DNA of 64,000 nucleotides, taken from Incurvaria masculella (taxonomy: Eukaryota > Arthropoda > Insecta > Lepidoptera > Incurvariidae). Made by a program: the position numbers and the translations under genes. Where the stretch lies: NCBI GenBank assembly GCA_946894095.1, contig OX335652.1:17755001-17819000 (forward strand). The letters are read 5' to 3'. The notes beneath the pieces are model-generated. The model saw nothing but the letters and a program-made list of their open reading frames with translations, was not told where the DNA came from and made no database searches. The first letter of the stretch is position 1, and every line of letters starts with the position of its first letter. Of this stretch, positions 55,393-64,000 are shown in pieces.

Positions 55393-56197
55393 GAAATCCG
55401 AAATGATTTTTTTTTCTCAGAAATATATAATTTCATGTTCATATGCTTACATTAAGTTTGCAACATTTAGCGGGGCCCGGAAGATAGAAAACAATTTAAA
55501 ATGTATTAAAAAATATATATCTCCTAAACAAATATTTAGAAACGGTATTAAAAAAAAAATATGTTAAGTCTTTTAAGGCGTAATATAACTGTGAATTTGC
55601 AACAATTTTGTAATTACGGAAATGTATTTAAAAAAAGGATTTTACTAAAAAAAATCTATGCCGCGAACCTAACTTGCTATTGCTATATTTCTTTCTAGAA
55701 TATGTAAAAGCAAATGAAATTCTTTAGAAACTATACAACGAACGATTTTATACGTATTTCGAATGTTTTGTTTAGCTTTTGTGTGAATGTAAACATTATA
55801 AATGAAAGAAAATGTGCTTCTAATATTTGCAACATTTTACAAATTTCACAGAATATAGAGTTTGCGGTCAGTTTCCAATTTCAGAAAATAAAATAGAATT
55901 TTCATTATTTGCTTTGCAGATATTAAATATTACAGATATTAAAAGTACAAAAAAAATTTTACACAGTTCCGTAAATAAGAAATTGTTGCAAATTCACAGT
56001 AATATTACACCTAAAATTAGCTAACATATAACATTTTTAAATAACATTTCTAAATATTTGTTTAGGAGATATCATTTTTTAAACATATTTCATATTTTAT
56101 TTCTATCTTCCGGACCCCCCAAAATCTTGCAAACTTAATGTACACACGTCCACATAAAGTACTACGTTTATGAGAAAAAAAAATGCATTTCGGATTT
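55393..56197. mobile_element. Decayed foldback element, 805 bp
   Basis: The two halves mirror each other about a centre near 55800. AAATCCGAAATG pairs with CATTTCGGATTT. CTCCTAAACAAATATTTAGA pairs with CTAAATATTTGTTTAGGAG. GTGAATTTGCAACAATTT pairs with AAATTGTTGCAAATTCAC, and GGGCCCGGAAGATAGAAA with TTTCTATCTTCCGGACCCC. The arms are diverged. Very AT-rich and non-coding. Confidence 0.82.
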
Positions 56198-56372
56198 AAT
56201 GTTTTTCTAAGTGCCGATTTAAGGCTAAAGTTCCTGGAGTACTAGCGATGTAAAAGAATTCATGAATTCTCTCTTTCTCACGGCGACAATCTCATGAAAA
56301 TTCAACTGATTTCCAGTAGTTTATCCGGCTGGCTGCATTGTGGACGGTAATTTGTTCGCGATTGCGTCACGT

Positions 56373-57212
56373 CCTGCGCGCCCCGCAGCGACAAAGTTCG
56401 CGTTCGGAGGCGGGAAGGGATCCCGGGACTGAAAGCAAGGGAAGGGATCCGAGATAGATTTATTCATAGAAACTCCACAGTTCGTGGAAGCTTGGATTTC
56501 CGGAAAGAGCAGTCACTTTAAGATACTCGGTGTAACAAGCGTCTTGCCCAATCGACACATGTGCCGTAAGTTTGCATCGGCAACATGTAATATTACAGAG
56601 TGATTCAACATATCGAGCATACATTTAAAGAAGTGATTCTGGAGGCAAAATCCTGCGCACCCCGCAGGATTTATGTTCGCGTTCGGAGGCGGGAAGGGAT
56701 CCCGGGACTGAAAGCAAGGGAAGGGATCCGAGATAGATTTATTCATGAAAACTCTACAGTTCGCGGAAGCTTGAATTTCCGGAATGAGCAGTCACTTGAA
56801 GATACTCGGTGTAACAAGCGTTTTTTTTGCCCAATCGGCACCTGTGCCGTAAGTTTGCAACGGCAACATGTAATATTACAGAGTGATTCAACATATCGAG
56901 AATACATTTAAAGAAGTGATTCTGGAGGCAAAATCCTGCGCACCCCGCAGGATTTATGTTCGCGTTCGGAGGCGGGAAGGGATCCCGGGACTGAAAGCAA
57001 GGGAAGGGATCCGAGATAGATTTATTCATGAAAACTCTACAGTTCGCGGAAGCTTGAATTTCCGGAATGAGCAGTCACTTGAAGATACTCGGTGTAACAA
57101 GCGTTTTGCCTAATCGGCACCTGTGCCGTAAGTTTGCAACGGCAACATGTAATATTGCAGAGTGATTCAGCATATCGAGCATACATTTTAAGAAGTGATT
57201 CTGGAGGAAAAA
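56373..57212. repeat. Satellite of three units, about 280 bp each
   Basis: Units 56373-56651, 56652-56934 and 56935-57212 (periods 279, 283 and 278). Shared blocks are CGTTCGGAGGCGGGAAGGGA, TCCCGGGACTGAAAGCAAGG, GATACTCGGTGTAACAAGCG and ACATATCGAGCATACATTT. Units 2 and 3 are closer to each other than to unit 1. Each unit has a CCTGCG...CGCAGG mini-hairpin. Repeated short frames on both strands mirror the repetition and are not genes. Confidence 0.93.
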
Positions 57213-57239
57213 ATACGCAAACTTATCGAAAAAAAGTCG

Positions 57240-57410
57240 AATCTGCCTGCGTATGGACGTAACTCAGGCCGAAATATTATCAGTTTCGTGAACTATTTTA
57301 ACTAAGTGTCTTTCCTGGGTTTTTGTTAAACATTTTGATGATTTAGACTAAGCGGACGTTAAAAAAAACACAGCGGAGTTTCATGCCAGTTATTCACAGT
57401 TTTGTGAATA
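57240..57410 (+). repeat. LINE-tail-like repeat, plus copy
   Basis: GGTTTTTGTTAAACATTTTG, ATTTAGACTAAGCGGACGTT and ACACAGCGGAGTTTC. It matches 60290-60475 in reverse orientation. The CAGCGGAGTTTCTT motif is common in lepidopteran LINE 3' ends. Confidence 0.6.
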
Positions 57411-57477
57411 AACATGCAATACTTCAAGCCTATGTATTCGTCGGTATCCCTACACCGATCTAGGCCGCTGCAAGTTT

Positions 57478-57682
57478 CATTTCATTTATTTAAACTTTTT
57501 GGTAGTCAAACTACACAAAGTTACGTCACAAAGATCCGCGGATTCGATCAAACCAGTAAAGAAACTTCACGGGTTTACATAACATATTTTTCCGTCCACA
57601 ATTATGAAATACATACTTAGATCCAAATGCTACTGCCAAACAATTCCTTGGTAGAACAGATTAAGGCAAAGAACAAGAAAAT
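57478..57682 (-). mobile_element. LINE-tail repeat, best copy
   Basis: On the plus strand: TTTCATTTATTTAAACTTTT, TGGTAGTCAAACTACACAAA, GTTACGTCACAAAGATCCGC, GGATTCGATCAAACCAGTAA and CTACTGCCAAACAATTCCTT. Read on the minus strand it ends in an AAATAAATGAAATG tail. Confidence 0.78.
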
Positions 57683-58133
57683 AGTACGCAACGAGCAACT
57701 TGATTGGATGGACCATGGATGAGTATGTAAAATTTGCCGAGGAAACAGTTTCTTGAGAGGCATTTGCGAGTTACATACGTACCTTCACGCCGCTTTCCCG
57801 GAGGCGTAGGCAGAGATGATACGATCACAGCACACCTCTTTCGCTTCATATACAGGCATACATCTTTTCATGCATGCTCTACGATTACGGGTGCTACGTA
57901 CCAGATTTGTGAATAGTAGAGAGAATTGTCAACTGAAAGGTGAAGCGATGAAAACAGGAGATGAATTGGACATACAGAGGAAACAAGTGAAGGCAGAACG
58001 CCTAGATAAGATCATGCGTAAGGAAGCGAAGGAAATACATAATATCCTGTGATCGCACCGTATGGCGGTCTATCATGACCTACACCTCTCTGGAGATCAA
58101 GCGTGATGGTGTGTATAAACGAGGAATACATTT
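57683..58133. other. No recognised gene
   Basis: Unique sequence. The frame 57816-58052 includes a charged stretch but no known domain. Confidence 0.4.
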
Positions 58134-58281
58134 TTAGGGTTCAACAAATAGGTAAAATAAAAAAATATAAAAATTAAAGAGGGGGGAATACAAAAAACGT
58201 GATTTTTTTATGTTAAATCTTGTACGATGGTACGGAACCCTTCGTTTGCGAGTCCGACTCGCACTTGGCCGGTTTTTTTTA
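58134..58281 (+). mobile_element. GTCY interspersed element, internally deleted
   Basis: AGGGTT is joined directly to CAACAAATAGGTAAAATAAA, so the microsatellite core and the middle third are gone. The end is intact: GTACGGAACCCTTCG, then GCGAGTCCGACTCGCACTTG and GCCGG. Confidence 0.85.
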
Positions 58282-58289
58282 GAAGGCGT

Positions 58290-58600
58290 AGAGTTACACG
58301 ATTCAAGCCGGCCACCACGGGACAAATTAGCCGGAATGCGTCCGAGCGGCGTTCTTAGGAACCAGTTCCGTCTCAAGTCACCCAGACTCTGCGCAGATCA
58401 ATCCGAGACGCACATAAAGCAGCCGCGAGCAATCAGTCCGCGGGCGCGCGTTGCGCAACTAACTTATGCGCCGTCGCCGAGTTACGAGCGAGCGTTGACT
58501 TATTATTTGCTTAGTCCCAACTTAGTTGAGACGAGCCGAGCCGCGGCTGACCCCGGTGGGAACTTGGCCCGGCCGGAGAAGTCCGTTCTGCGTCGATGAA
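58290..58600. other. CpG-rich block, promoter-like
   Basis: Dense CpG sequence with CATAAAG (58413-58419) and an arthropod-type initiator TCAGT (58433-58437). The 22-bp spacing between them is shorter than usual for TATA-initiator pairs. A 129-codon frame crosses from the neighbouring repeat and is not credible. Confidence 0.35.
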
Positions 58601-58673
58601 TAGCAGGGAGATCTTGCTTACATTAATAAAGTCGTTCTGGTATTATTATATTGTACCGTAAAACATAAAATAA

Positions 58674-59150
58674 CACGACAAAATAAGGAATACACTGGTA
58701 AGAGGAAAGACAAAAATAAAAGATAGTATTGTTCACTCAAAAAAGCTTAAGTGGAAATGGGCCGGACACCTAATTAGGACTAAAGATGAGAGATGGACAA
58801 AAAGGACCACAGAATGGTACCCACGATATGGAAAAAGGAGCGTAGGACGACAGAAGAAGAGATGGGACGACGACATAGTTAAAATTGCTGGCAGAATATG
58901 GACAAGAAAGGCAAAAGAGAGAAAACAATGGGAAGAAATGGGGGAGGCCTTCACCCTGCAGTGGGGAGCACAGAAATTTAAAAAATGATGTAGACTTTAC
59001 TAATATTTAGGACTTAAGTTTTAAGATTAAGAGGAAATATCTATTCACAGCTTTTTTTTGCTTTACACTAACACTTTAAAAATCACCACAATGTAATGAT
59101 ACCATCTGTGCTCATAAAATAAACGGCTTTATTATTATTATTGTTATTAT
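58674..59150 (+). pseudogene. LINE polymerase C-terminus with 3' UTR and (ATT)n tail
   Basis: An uninterrupted frame (58674 to TGA at 58986-58988) reads NTLVRGKTKIKDSIVHSKK, LKWKWAGHLIRTKDERWTKR, TTEWYPRYGKRSVGRQKKRW and DDDIVKIAGRIWTRKAKER, then KQWEEMGEAFTLQWGAQKFK. The KWKWAGH, RWDDDI and QWEEMGEAFTLQW motifs are the hallmark of the C-terminus of a LINE of the RTE/BovB-like or related type. A short 3' UTR ends in (ATT)n (59128-59152). The least decayed LINE copy in the window, but 5'-truncated. Confidence 0.88.
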
Positions 59151-59152
59151 TA

Positions 59153-60289
59153 CCGTTAAAAATATTACAGATTTTCAGAGCATAAGCGTACGGAAGGGTT
59201 GTGCCTGGGCAGTCTAGGAGAACGTACCTCGAACGTAGTACCCACAATCATAGAGAATGCATGAAAATATATGTATCTAGAGTAAATGTATGAAAATATA
59301 TGCATCGATAAAAGTATGTATAGCTGTAATCGTAGCGTTGGGCTCTCTTTAATCTTTGGCTACCCCTCCGGGAAAAGCGCGTGGTTGTACTCGTATGTAT
59401 TAATGTGTCGTTTATTTACGATATACGATGATTTTCCTGCATTAGGTTTTATACATACACTCTTGGAGTCGTCATGTTTTATCGATGTCATCATACTACA
59501 GATACGAGAGTTATTCCAAATTAAATTAGAATATTTATTCTTTTTTTAATACATCTAACTTTGCCCTGAGCACTTTAAACACTTTTCCATTTATGTCTAA
59601 ATAATTTTAAAAATACCCCATACCACTGTTAACACCTTAGAAACAGATTTTTTTAAGCAGCAATTGCACCTTCTTTGCCTTATTTAGAAAAAAAAAGGTT
59701 TTTGGAAACAGCTCAAAATCGCAAGGTCAGGGGATGACGGGTGAGGAAGGATAGTTACACTGTTTTAATTGAAAAAGTCGAGTGTTTATCAATGAGTGCC
59801 AGAGGAGGTACCCCTTTCCTGACCTCAGCCGCTTGCCACACAAAGCAGACGATACTTCTTGGGCACAAACTGCCACATAACATTCAGAGTTAACCGTTCT
59901 TTGGCCCTCTAACACCACAGTAGCAATGTGACCCGTCTTGCAGAAAAAATGAGGCGACAATTTGTTTCCTTATGCCCCGTGCACGGCGGAACGTTGTTCG
60001 TTTTTCAGCCTTTTTCCCACGTCCTTTCATGCCGTGACTTTCATGATAATTAACATGAGCATAGTTTATGATAATAGCCCGCCGTATATTAGAGCGCGAA
60101 GATAGCCGCTTGGCGGGGTAAAGGTTAGGTCATCGAGCAAGGATGGACTGGAGAGGCGACCGAGACTCATCCGAATAGCAGCAGTCTAGTCACGTTTTAG
60201 TGACGGTATTGTATTGTAATGTTTATTCATCATCCATAGACGGTACACTGCACTCGGATTTGTCATTATTTTAACATTGGCCAGTTCAG
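59153..60289. other. No recognised gene
   Basis: Unique sequence; minor T-runs and a possible retroposon tail near 60208-60240. Confidence 0.4.
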
Positions 60290-60475
60290 CAAAACAAAAC
60301 ACAGCGAAGAACTGGAAAGAAACTCCGCTGTGTTTTTTTTTTTAACGCCTACTTAGTCTAAATTTACAAAAGTGTTTGTCATTTTTTTTTAACAAAAACA
60401 GGTAAAACACTAAATGGCACTTATTTACAATTAATGCCGCAAGCGGCGATATTATCACTAATGGGTGACTACTGC
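60290..60475 (-). repeat. LINE-tail-like repeat, minus copy
   Basis: GAAACTCCGCTGTGTTTTT, TAACGCCTACTTAGTCTAAA and TTTAACAAAAACAGG, the reverse of 57240-57410. Confidence 0.6.
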
Positions 60476-60483
60476 GCTGCCGC

Positions 60484-61047
60484 TATATTATTCCGGGAGG
60501 TAACGACATTTTTGGTCACGATAAGGTAAATGGCTGAATCTGGGTTCTCATGTTAGAGACCAACCCTCTGATGCTAAATATGTCGGTCTGCCCGTCCCAA
60601 GTGGTTGCGTTTTCTAGATTGGCTATATAAAATAGATGCTGGTATGTACCTGCTGATGAATATACTGATTATCTGGAAACATTGATACCTATTAATTATA
60701 CAACAATAACCAGACGGTTACTTAATTAAATACTTAAATATACCTAAAGTTATATCTGTAACCCAAATCGCCTATAACTACTAAATGCAACCAAAGATTT
60801 GTTCAGTTTTTGTATTGCTGAGCAAGTATGTATTGATACTTTCATGCTTCGTTATTTGCATCCATTTACCTTATCATATGTATTTTTTGTCACCAATACT
60901 ACTTTTTCAGGCGACTTATCTACGTAACGCAACCACTTGGAACAGGCAGACTGACACATTTAGCTTCAGACGGTTGTACTTTATCCCGTGAACCCAGTTT
61001 CAGCCATTTACGTTATCGTTACCATTTTTGTCGCAACCTCCTAGTCT
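60484..61047. mobile_element. Long-TIR element (about 565 bp), full copy, inverted
   Basis: TTCCGGGAGGTAACGACATT at the left and GTTACCATTTTTGTCGCAAC plus CTCCTAG at the right. Shared interior blocks (TATACAACAATAACCAGACG, TAACCCAAATCGCCTATAAC) appear in reverse order to 46846-47412. Non-coding. Confidence 0.88.
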
Positions 61048-61245
61048 ATATCGATGAGTTTTGTCATCCTTGATGACTCGATGGTGGCATACGACGCGCG
61101 GCCGGCTTCTCATATTTTATATGCACAATTGGTCCATACGGCGGAGTCGCGAGTAACGACCACGTGACGTTTCTCTATCGTCTGTGGTTACATTATCAAC
61201 TCCGTGGCTGTGTTAGTTAAATAAGTTATATTTCTAATCAATTTG
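61048..61245. other. No recognised feature
   Basis: Short unique spacer with some CpG. Confidence 0.4.
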
Positions 61246-61646
61246 TACCGAGGGTTGCTGTTTCTTTGTTCTTGTTCTTTGTCTTAAGCTGTTCTACCAA
61301 GAATTATTTGGCATTAGCATTTAGATCTAAGTATGTATTTAATTACTGTGATCGGAAACCCAATAAAGTTTCTTTGTGGATTATTATTTACTGGTTAATA
61401 AAATCCGCGGATCTTGCAGTTTTTGGCGTAACTTAGGCTCAGATAAATAGTCGTAACAAAAACTAAGGCTAACGAAAAGTAGTACTTTGTGACGTCCCTT
61501 TGACACATTTTGTATGGACGAAATCTCAAAGTAACGCAAATTGACGTCACAAAGTACTACTTTCCGTTAGTCTTAGTTTTTGTTACGACTATTTTTCTCA
61601 GCCTGAGTGTAGCTTGACTACCAAAACAGTTTAAATAAATGAAATA
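61246..61646 (+). mobile_element. LINE-tail repeat, interrupted by a foldback
   Basis: Plus-strand copy from GAGGGTTGCTGTTTC and GCTGTTCTACCAAG to AAAATCCGCGGATC and GGCGTAACTT. It resumes after the foldback (61435-61604) with GTGTAGCTTGACTACCAAAA and an AAATAAATGAAAT tail. The split position corresponds to that at 3159-3327. Confidence 0.8.
61435..61604. mobile_element. Foldback MITE, copy 2
   Basis: AGGCTCAGATAAATAGTCGT at the left against TACGACTATTTTTCTCAGCC at the right. The inner arms are CTAACGAAAAGTAGTACTTT and AAAGTACTACTTTCCGTTAG. 170 bp, better preserved than the copy at 3159-3327. Confidence 0.9.
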
Positions 61647-61729
61647 CGATTGTTAGGATTTTTTTACTTTAGCCACAGTCTGAAAACGTGTCGGTTGCTC
61701 CAATTGTTTTTTATTTAGCTTACGCTAAT

Positions 61730-62033
61730 ACATGGCTACGCTGCCGCTACACTTGACTTTCGGTCGCCACTCCAGTGCCTCCGTGCTCAATGGGTCGAGT
61801 CGACGGCGGGGTGGGGGAAGAGGCGGCGTGACCGCGGCGTGGCCGGCAGCGACTATCGCATCGGCGCATTATCTGAATCGACAGCGAACACGTTTTCCAC
61901 ATAAACTCGGAACTATTCACAACTCGGAAATATGGCGCCTTTGTCCGCGCGACCGCCCGTGGAGACGCGCAGGGCTCGGCGGTGTCGGCGGCGCGGGGCG
62001 CGAAGAAGTGCTAAAGTGCGGTTCTCGGATATT
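61730..62033. other. CpG-rich block
   Basis: Dense CpG sequence with a 113-codon frame that runs on into the adjoining repeat. No domain. Possibly promoter-related. Confidence 0.35.
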
Positions 62034-62356
62034 CAAAAAACCGGCCAAGTGTGAGAGGGGCTCGCACACGTAGGGTTCCGTAACATCGAACAAGATTTAA
62101 CACAAAAAAAATCACGTCTTTTGTGTGGGGACCTCTTTTAATACTTATCATTTTTAAATGTTACCTATTTGTTGTTATAGCGGCAAAATAAATACATACT
62201 CTGTAAAAAATTTCAGCTGCCTATATATTACGGTTCAGGAGATACAGCCCTGTGACAGACGAACGGACGGACGGACGGACGGACGGACGAACGGACGGAA
62301 TGACGGACTTAGTAATAAGGTTCCGTTGGCACCCTTTGGGTACGGAACCCTAAAAA
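62034..62356 (-). mobile_element. GTCY interspersed element, full-length
   Basis: Minus-strand copy from AAAAAACCGGCCAAGTGTGA to GGGTACGGAACCCT, with an expanded core of repeated GGAC (62262-62300). Confidence 0.9.
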
Positions 62357-62529
62357 GTACTCCGATAATAAGTCGCTGCTAAGAATGGCGACGATGGTGT
62401 GGGTTCCGCCACGTAAAAGGAATACAATTGAGCGCACTGCATTTCTTCATGTGCATGTCGTAATATATGGTAAGGGATTCGTCGGTTGTGGTAAGTTCCA
62501 CGTTACTATAGGTCACCTTCCTTGCATAC

Positions 62530-62720
62530 TAGGAGGTAAGGTTAATCCCGCCCGGGTGGGTACCATCTCGTAGAATGAACGATGGTCGAAGCGGCAATGA
62601 AAATTGTCCTTGTTTTCCATACAGTTCAACGTAACTGAGCAATACAGGGTAAGTATGGCACCTAGTTCCCATGAGGTGTGTTGGGCTAATACTACAGCTA
62701 TCAATGTCCAGTCACAAAAA
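62530..62720 (+). mobile_element. SINE, head lost, 5S-type tail
   Basis: GGTTAATCCCGCCCGGGTGG, GATGGTCGAAGCGGCAATGA, TTCCATACAGTTCAACGTAA and a TGTCCAGTCAC plus A-run end. The tail is that of the 5S-headed copy at 5981-6356. Confidence 0.8.
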
Positions 62721-63029
62721 AAGTTTAAGTGAATTAACTGATTGATAAATAGAAGCATTAGTAAAAACATACATTTGAATGATATATAATTTATTTTTTA
62801 TGCCTATTGGCATTTAAATAACAAGTGATTGCCTTTTTCTGTAAGTAAAGAACAACGTCGGTCGTTAACAATAGCCTGTTTTCGAAAAAATCTTTGCTGA
62901 ATGTAATATTAAAGTTAGGGTTGATTGTACTTCTGAATTAGAGAGTCAAGTTTCGGCCGCTGTTACTGGTAATAGTCTTCGAAGCAGGTGAACGAAAATC
63001 TTTAACTGTTATTACTATAGTATAGTAGA

Positions 63030-63250
63030 TAAGCCCGCCCGGGTTGGTACCACCGTATTGGATGAAACTGTGGTTGAAGCGGCAATGAAAAATTGTCCGT
63101 GTTTTCCATCCAGTTCAATGTAGCCGTGCTCATAAAGGGAAGGTCCTGGCATGGCACCTAATTCCTTCGGGAATGTGGTGTATTGGGCTAATATCATAAC
63201 GGTAGTTTTGTGGTATTAGCCATCCATGTCAGGTTGCATAAATAAATAAG
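63030..63250 (+). mobile_element. SINE, head lost, tRNA-type tail
   Basis: AAGCCCGCCCGGGTTGGTAC, TTGAAGCGGCAATGAAAAAT and CAATGTAGCCGTGCTCATAA, ending CCATCCATGTCAGGTTGCAT and an AATA-repeat tail. Confidence 0.83.
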
Positions 63251-63496
63251 ATGGAACTACAAAAGTCCACTCGACAGAAGTAACACATTAGAGTTACATC
63301 TAAATAAGTGCGAAGCATTGCACCAAGCAGTCAGTTATCACGACACTCACTTAGCACTAAGTCAGGGTTAAGTTATCGCCGTGCAGCCAACGGAAACGCG
63401 ACGGGGTTATTTATGCATTCGTAAATAAATAGTGTCCGTTTGGTAAACGAACGGATGGAAAAAATACGTTTTCCTCAAATGTTTTCTGTTCTTTTT
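63251..63496. other. No recognised feature
   Basis: Short unique spacer. Confidence 0.4.
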
Positions 63497-63791
63497 AGGG
63501 TTCCGTACTCAAAGGGTGCCAACGGAACCCTATTACTAAGCCTCCGCTGTCCGTCCGTCGGTCCGTCCGTCCGTCTGTCACAGGGCTGTATCTCATGAAA
63601 CGTAATAGGCAGTGATTTTTTTACATAGTGTGTATTTATTTTGCCGCTATTACAACAAATAGGTAACATTAAAAAATAATAAGAATTAAAGGGGGATCCC
63701 ATACAAAAAACGTGTATTTTTTTTGTTAAATCTTGTACTATGGTACGGAACCCTTTGTGTGTGAGTCCGACTTGCACTTGGCCAAGTTTTT
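63497..63791 (+). mobile_element. GTCY interspersed element
   Basis: AGGGTTCCGTACTCAAAGGG start and GTCCGTCGGTCCGTCCGTCC core. The end is CACTTGGCCAAGTTTTTTT, where GGCCGG has changed to GGCCAAG. Confidence 0.9.
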
Positions 63792-63796
63792 TTCTA

Positions 63797-63846
63797 ACAA
63801 CGACATATGTACTATGCTACTATACTATGTTACTATACTATGTTGT
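63797..63846. repeat. Microsatellite of ACTATRYT units
   Basis: Repeated CTACTATACTATGTTA-like units directly after the GTCY element. Confidence 0.7.
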
Positions 63847-64000
63847 TAGTGGCCGATCAACCTCAGACATTTTTGAAAGTATGGCTTCGGACCGTCAAAT
63901 TTGAGATTCGTTCCATACATTTAATGTCAAAACTGACAGTCGGAAGACACACTTTGGCTTAGCCAAATACAAGTTCAGCATAACTTTATTTCCTGGACCA

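Noticed and set aside
56513..57113. Repeated similar frames on both strands
   Set aside because: They simply mirror the three-unit satellite; both strands are open in the same units.

Overview
The window reads as intergenic or intronic DNA of a moth or butterfly (Lepidoptera). The reasons are the AT-rich background with scattered CpG-rich blocks, the dense mix of short non-autonomous elements typical of lepidopteran genomes (especially the abundant interspersed element with a GTCC/GTCT microsatellite core), tRNA- and 5S-related SINEs, RTE-like and CR1/Jockey-like LINE tails, and a BEL/Pao LTR retrotransposon. I found no complete host protein-coding gene. The only long intact reading frame belongs to the retrotransposon.

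Layout. 1-9 kb: a truncated element with long terminal inverted repeats at the left edge, two SINE pieces, a decayed RTE LINE tail, a CpG-rich promoter-like block (2.4-2.7 kb), a foldback nested in a LINE-tail repeat, a GTCY element, a 5S-headed SINE and a decayed tandem array (8.0-8.9 kb). 9-19 kb: three LINE 3' fragments, a 216-bp hairpin, a recent 156-bp tandem duplication, a pair of CTCF-like sites and two GTCY elements in head-to-tail tandem. 19.2-27.3 kb: a GC-rich satellite (units of about 296-323 bp) split by a complete 6,370-bp BEL/Pao element on the minus strand, with identical 186-bp LTRs, a CATGC target duplication and an unbroken gag-pol frame of 1,707 codons. 29-45 kb: three copies of a TTAA-flanked (piggyBac-type) MITE, a LINE 3' end, a 1,128-bp inverted repeat with nearly identical 164-bp arms, a G-quadruplex-prone CpG block, SINEs, and a short exon-like patch near 39.2 kb. 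45.5-46.7 kb: a 57-bp minisatellite of about 21 copies that stays open for a 19-residue repeat. 46.8-64 kb: two full copies of a roughly 565-bp element with long terminal inverted repeats, an 805-bp decayed foldback, a three-unit satellite of about 280 bp, a readable LINE C-terminus (58.7 kb), and more SINE and GTCY copies.

How the parts relate. The BEL element encodes its own Gag, protease, reverse transcriptase, RNase H and integrase and looks recent. All other mobile sequences here are non-autonomous or 5'-truncated and would depend on enzymes made elsewhere: LINE machinery for SINEs and LINE tails, and a piggyBac-type transposase for the TTAA MITEs. The most unusual structural observations are one SINE body carrying either a tRNA-like head or a 5S-rRNA-like head, each head going with its own 3' tail variant, and a foldback element found twice at the same position of the same host repeat. 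Family names are from pattern recognition only; no database search was possible.
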